In this document: positions 63,970-64,000 of the stretch, piece after piece
How positions within the stretch are numbered: the stretch's first letter is position 1
Layout of the letters: every line of letters begins with the position of its first letter
NCBI RefSeq assembly: GCF_900115045.1
Contig: NZ_FOVC01000003.1
Location: forward strand, 1 to 64,000
Reading direction: 5' to 3'
DNA length: 64,000 nt
From: Izhakiella capsodis
Lineage (GTDB): Bacteria > Pseudomonadota > Gammaproteobacteria > Enterobacterales > Enterobacteriaceae
The notes under the pieces: generated by a model
Told to the model about the DNA's origin: nothing
Seen by the model: only the letters and a program-made list of their open reading frames with translations
Databases searched by the model: none
Position numbers and translations under genes: made by a program

Positions 63970-64000
63970 GCTATGATTAGCCGCTGTTTTTTACCGCAAG

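Overview
The window is a chromosomal segment of an enteric gammaproteobacterium. Gene order follows the reverse complement of the Escherichia coli stretch that runs from gluQ/dksA through mrcB, hemL, dgt, the rpsB-to-accA block and metNIQ to an rRNA operon. Protein sequences are close to, but clearly diverged from, E. coli. The loss of ldcC, nlpE and yadS and the extra genes beside hemL suggest a member of the Erwiniaceae (Erwinia/Pantoea group). That placement is inferred; no database was searched.

Layout. 1-360: the 5' end of a minus-strand rRNA operon, with the first 11 bases of 16S rRNA, the leader with boxA, and promoters P2 and P1. 416-8499: gmhB, metNIQ with a MetJ box, rcsF, trmO, proS, arfB, yaeQ, yaeP and rof. 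8614-30500: a long minus-strand block for tRNA modification (tilS), fatty acid and lipid A synthesis (accA, fabZ, lpxD/A/B), replication (dnaE, rnhB), outer-membrane biogenesis (skp, bamA, rseP), phospholipid and isoprenoid synthesis (cdsA, uppS, dxr) and translation (frr, pyrH, tsf, rpsB). 30846-41309: map, glnD, dapD, yaeH, cdaR, degP, dgt and mtnN.

From 41302 the window alternates housekeeping genes with decayed and acquired DNA. btuF is a pseudogene with three nonsense codons and a frameshift. erpA and clcA are intact. A gene-poor kilobase follows, then an accessory block at 45065-53142: an RND efflux operon (periplasmic adaptor, pump, CusR-like response regulator, sensor kinase), a phospholipid N-methyltransferase-like gene and a gene for a small exported protein. 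The three transcription units each begin with the same palindrome, ATGACA-N4-TGTCAT, placed 32-34 bases before a GATA(G)AAT-type -10 element. This is the best candidate for an undescribed system: one two-component system apparently driving an efflux pump, a membrane-lipid enzyme and a small periplasmic protein.

53657-63969 returns to conserved genes (hemL, mrcB, hrpB, sfsA, dksA, gluQ). A class A acid phosphatase gene (phoN) lies where fhuACDB is expected, with a fhuA 3' scar beside it, and only the last codons of thpR survive before sfsA. Together with btuF, these remnants point to recent loss of vitamin B12 uptake, ferrichrome uptake and an RNA 2',3'-cyclic phosphodiesterase, as expected in a genome under early reductive evolution.
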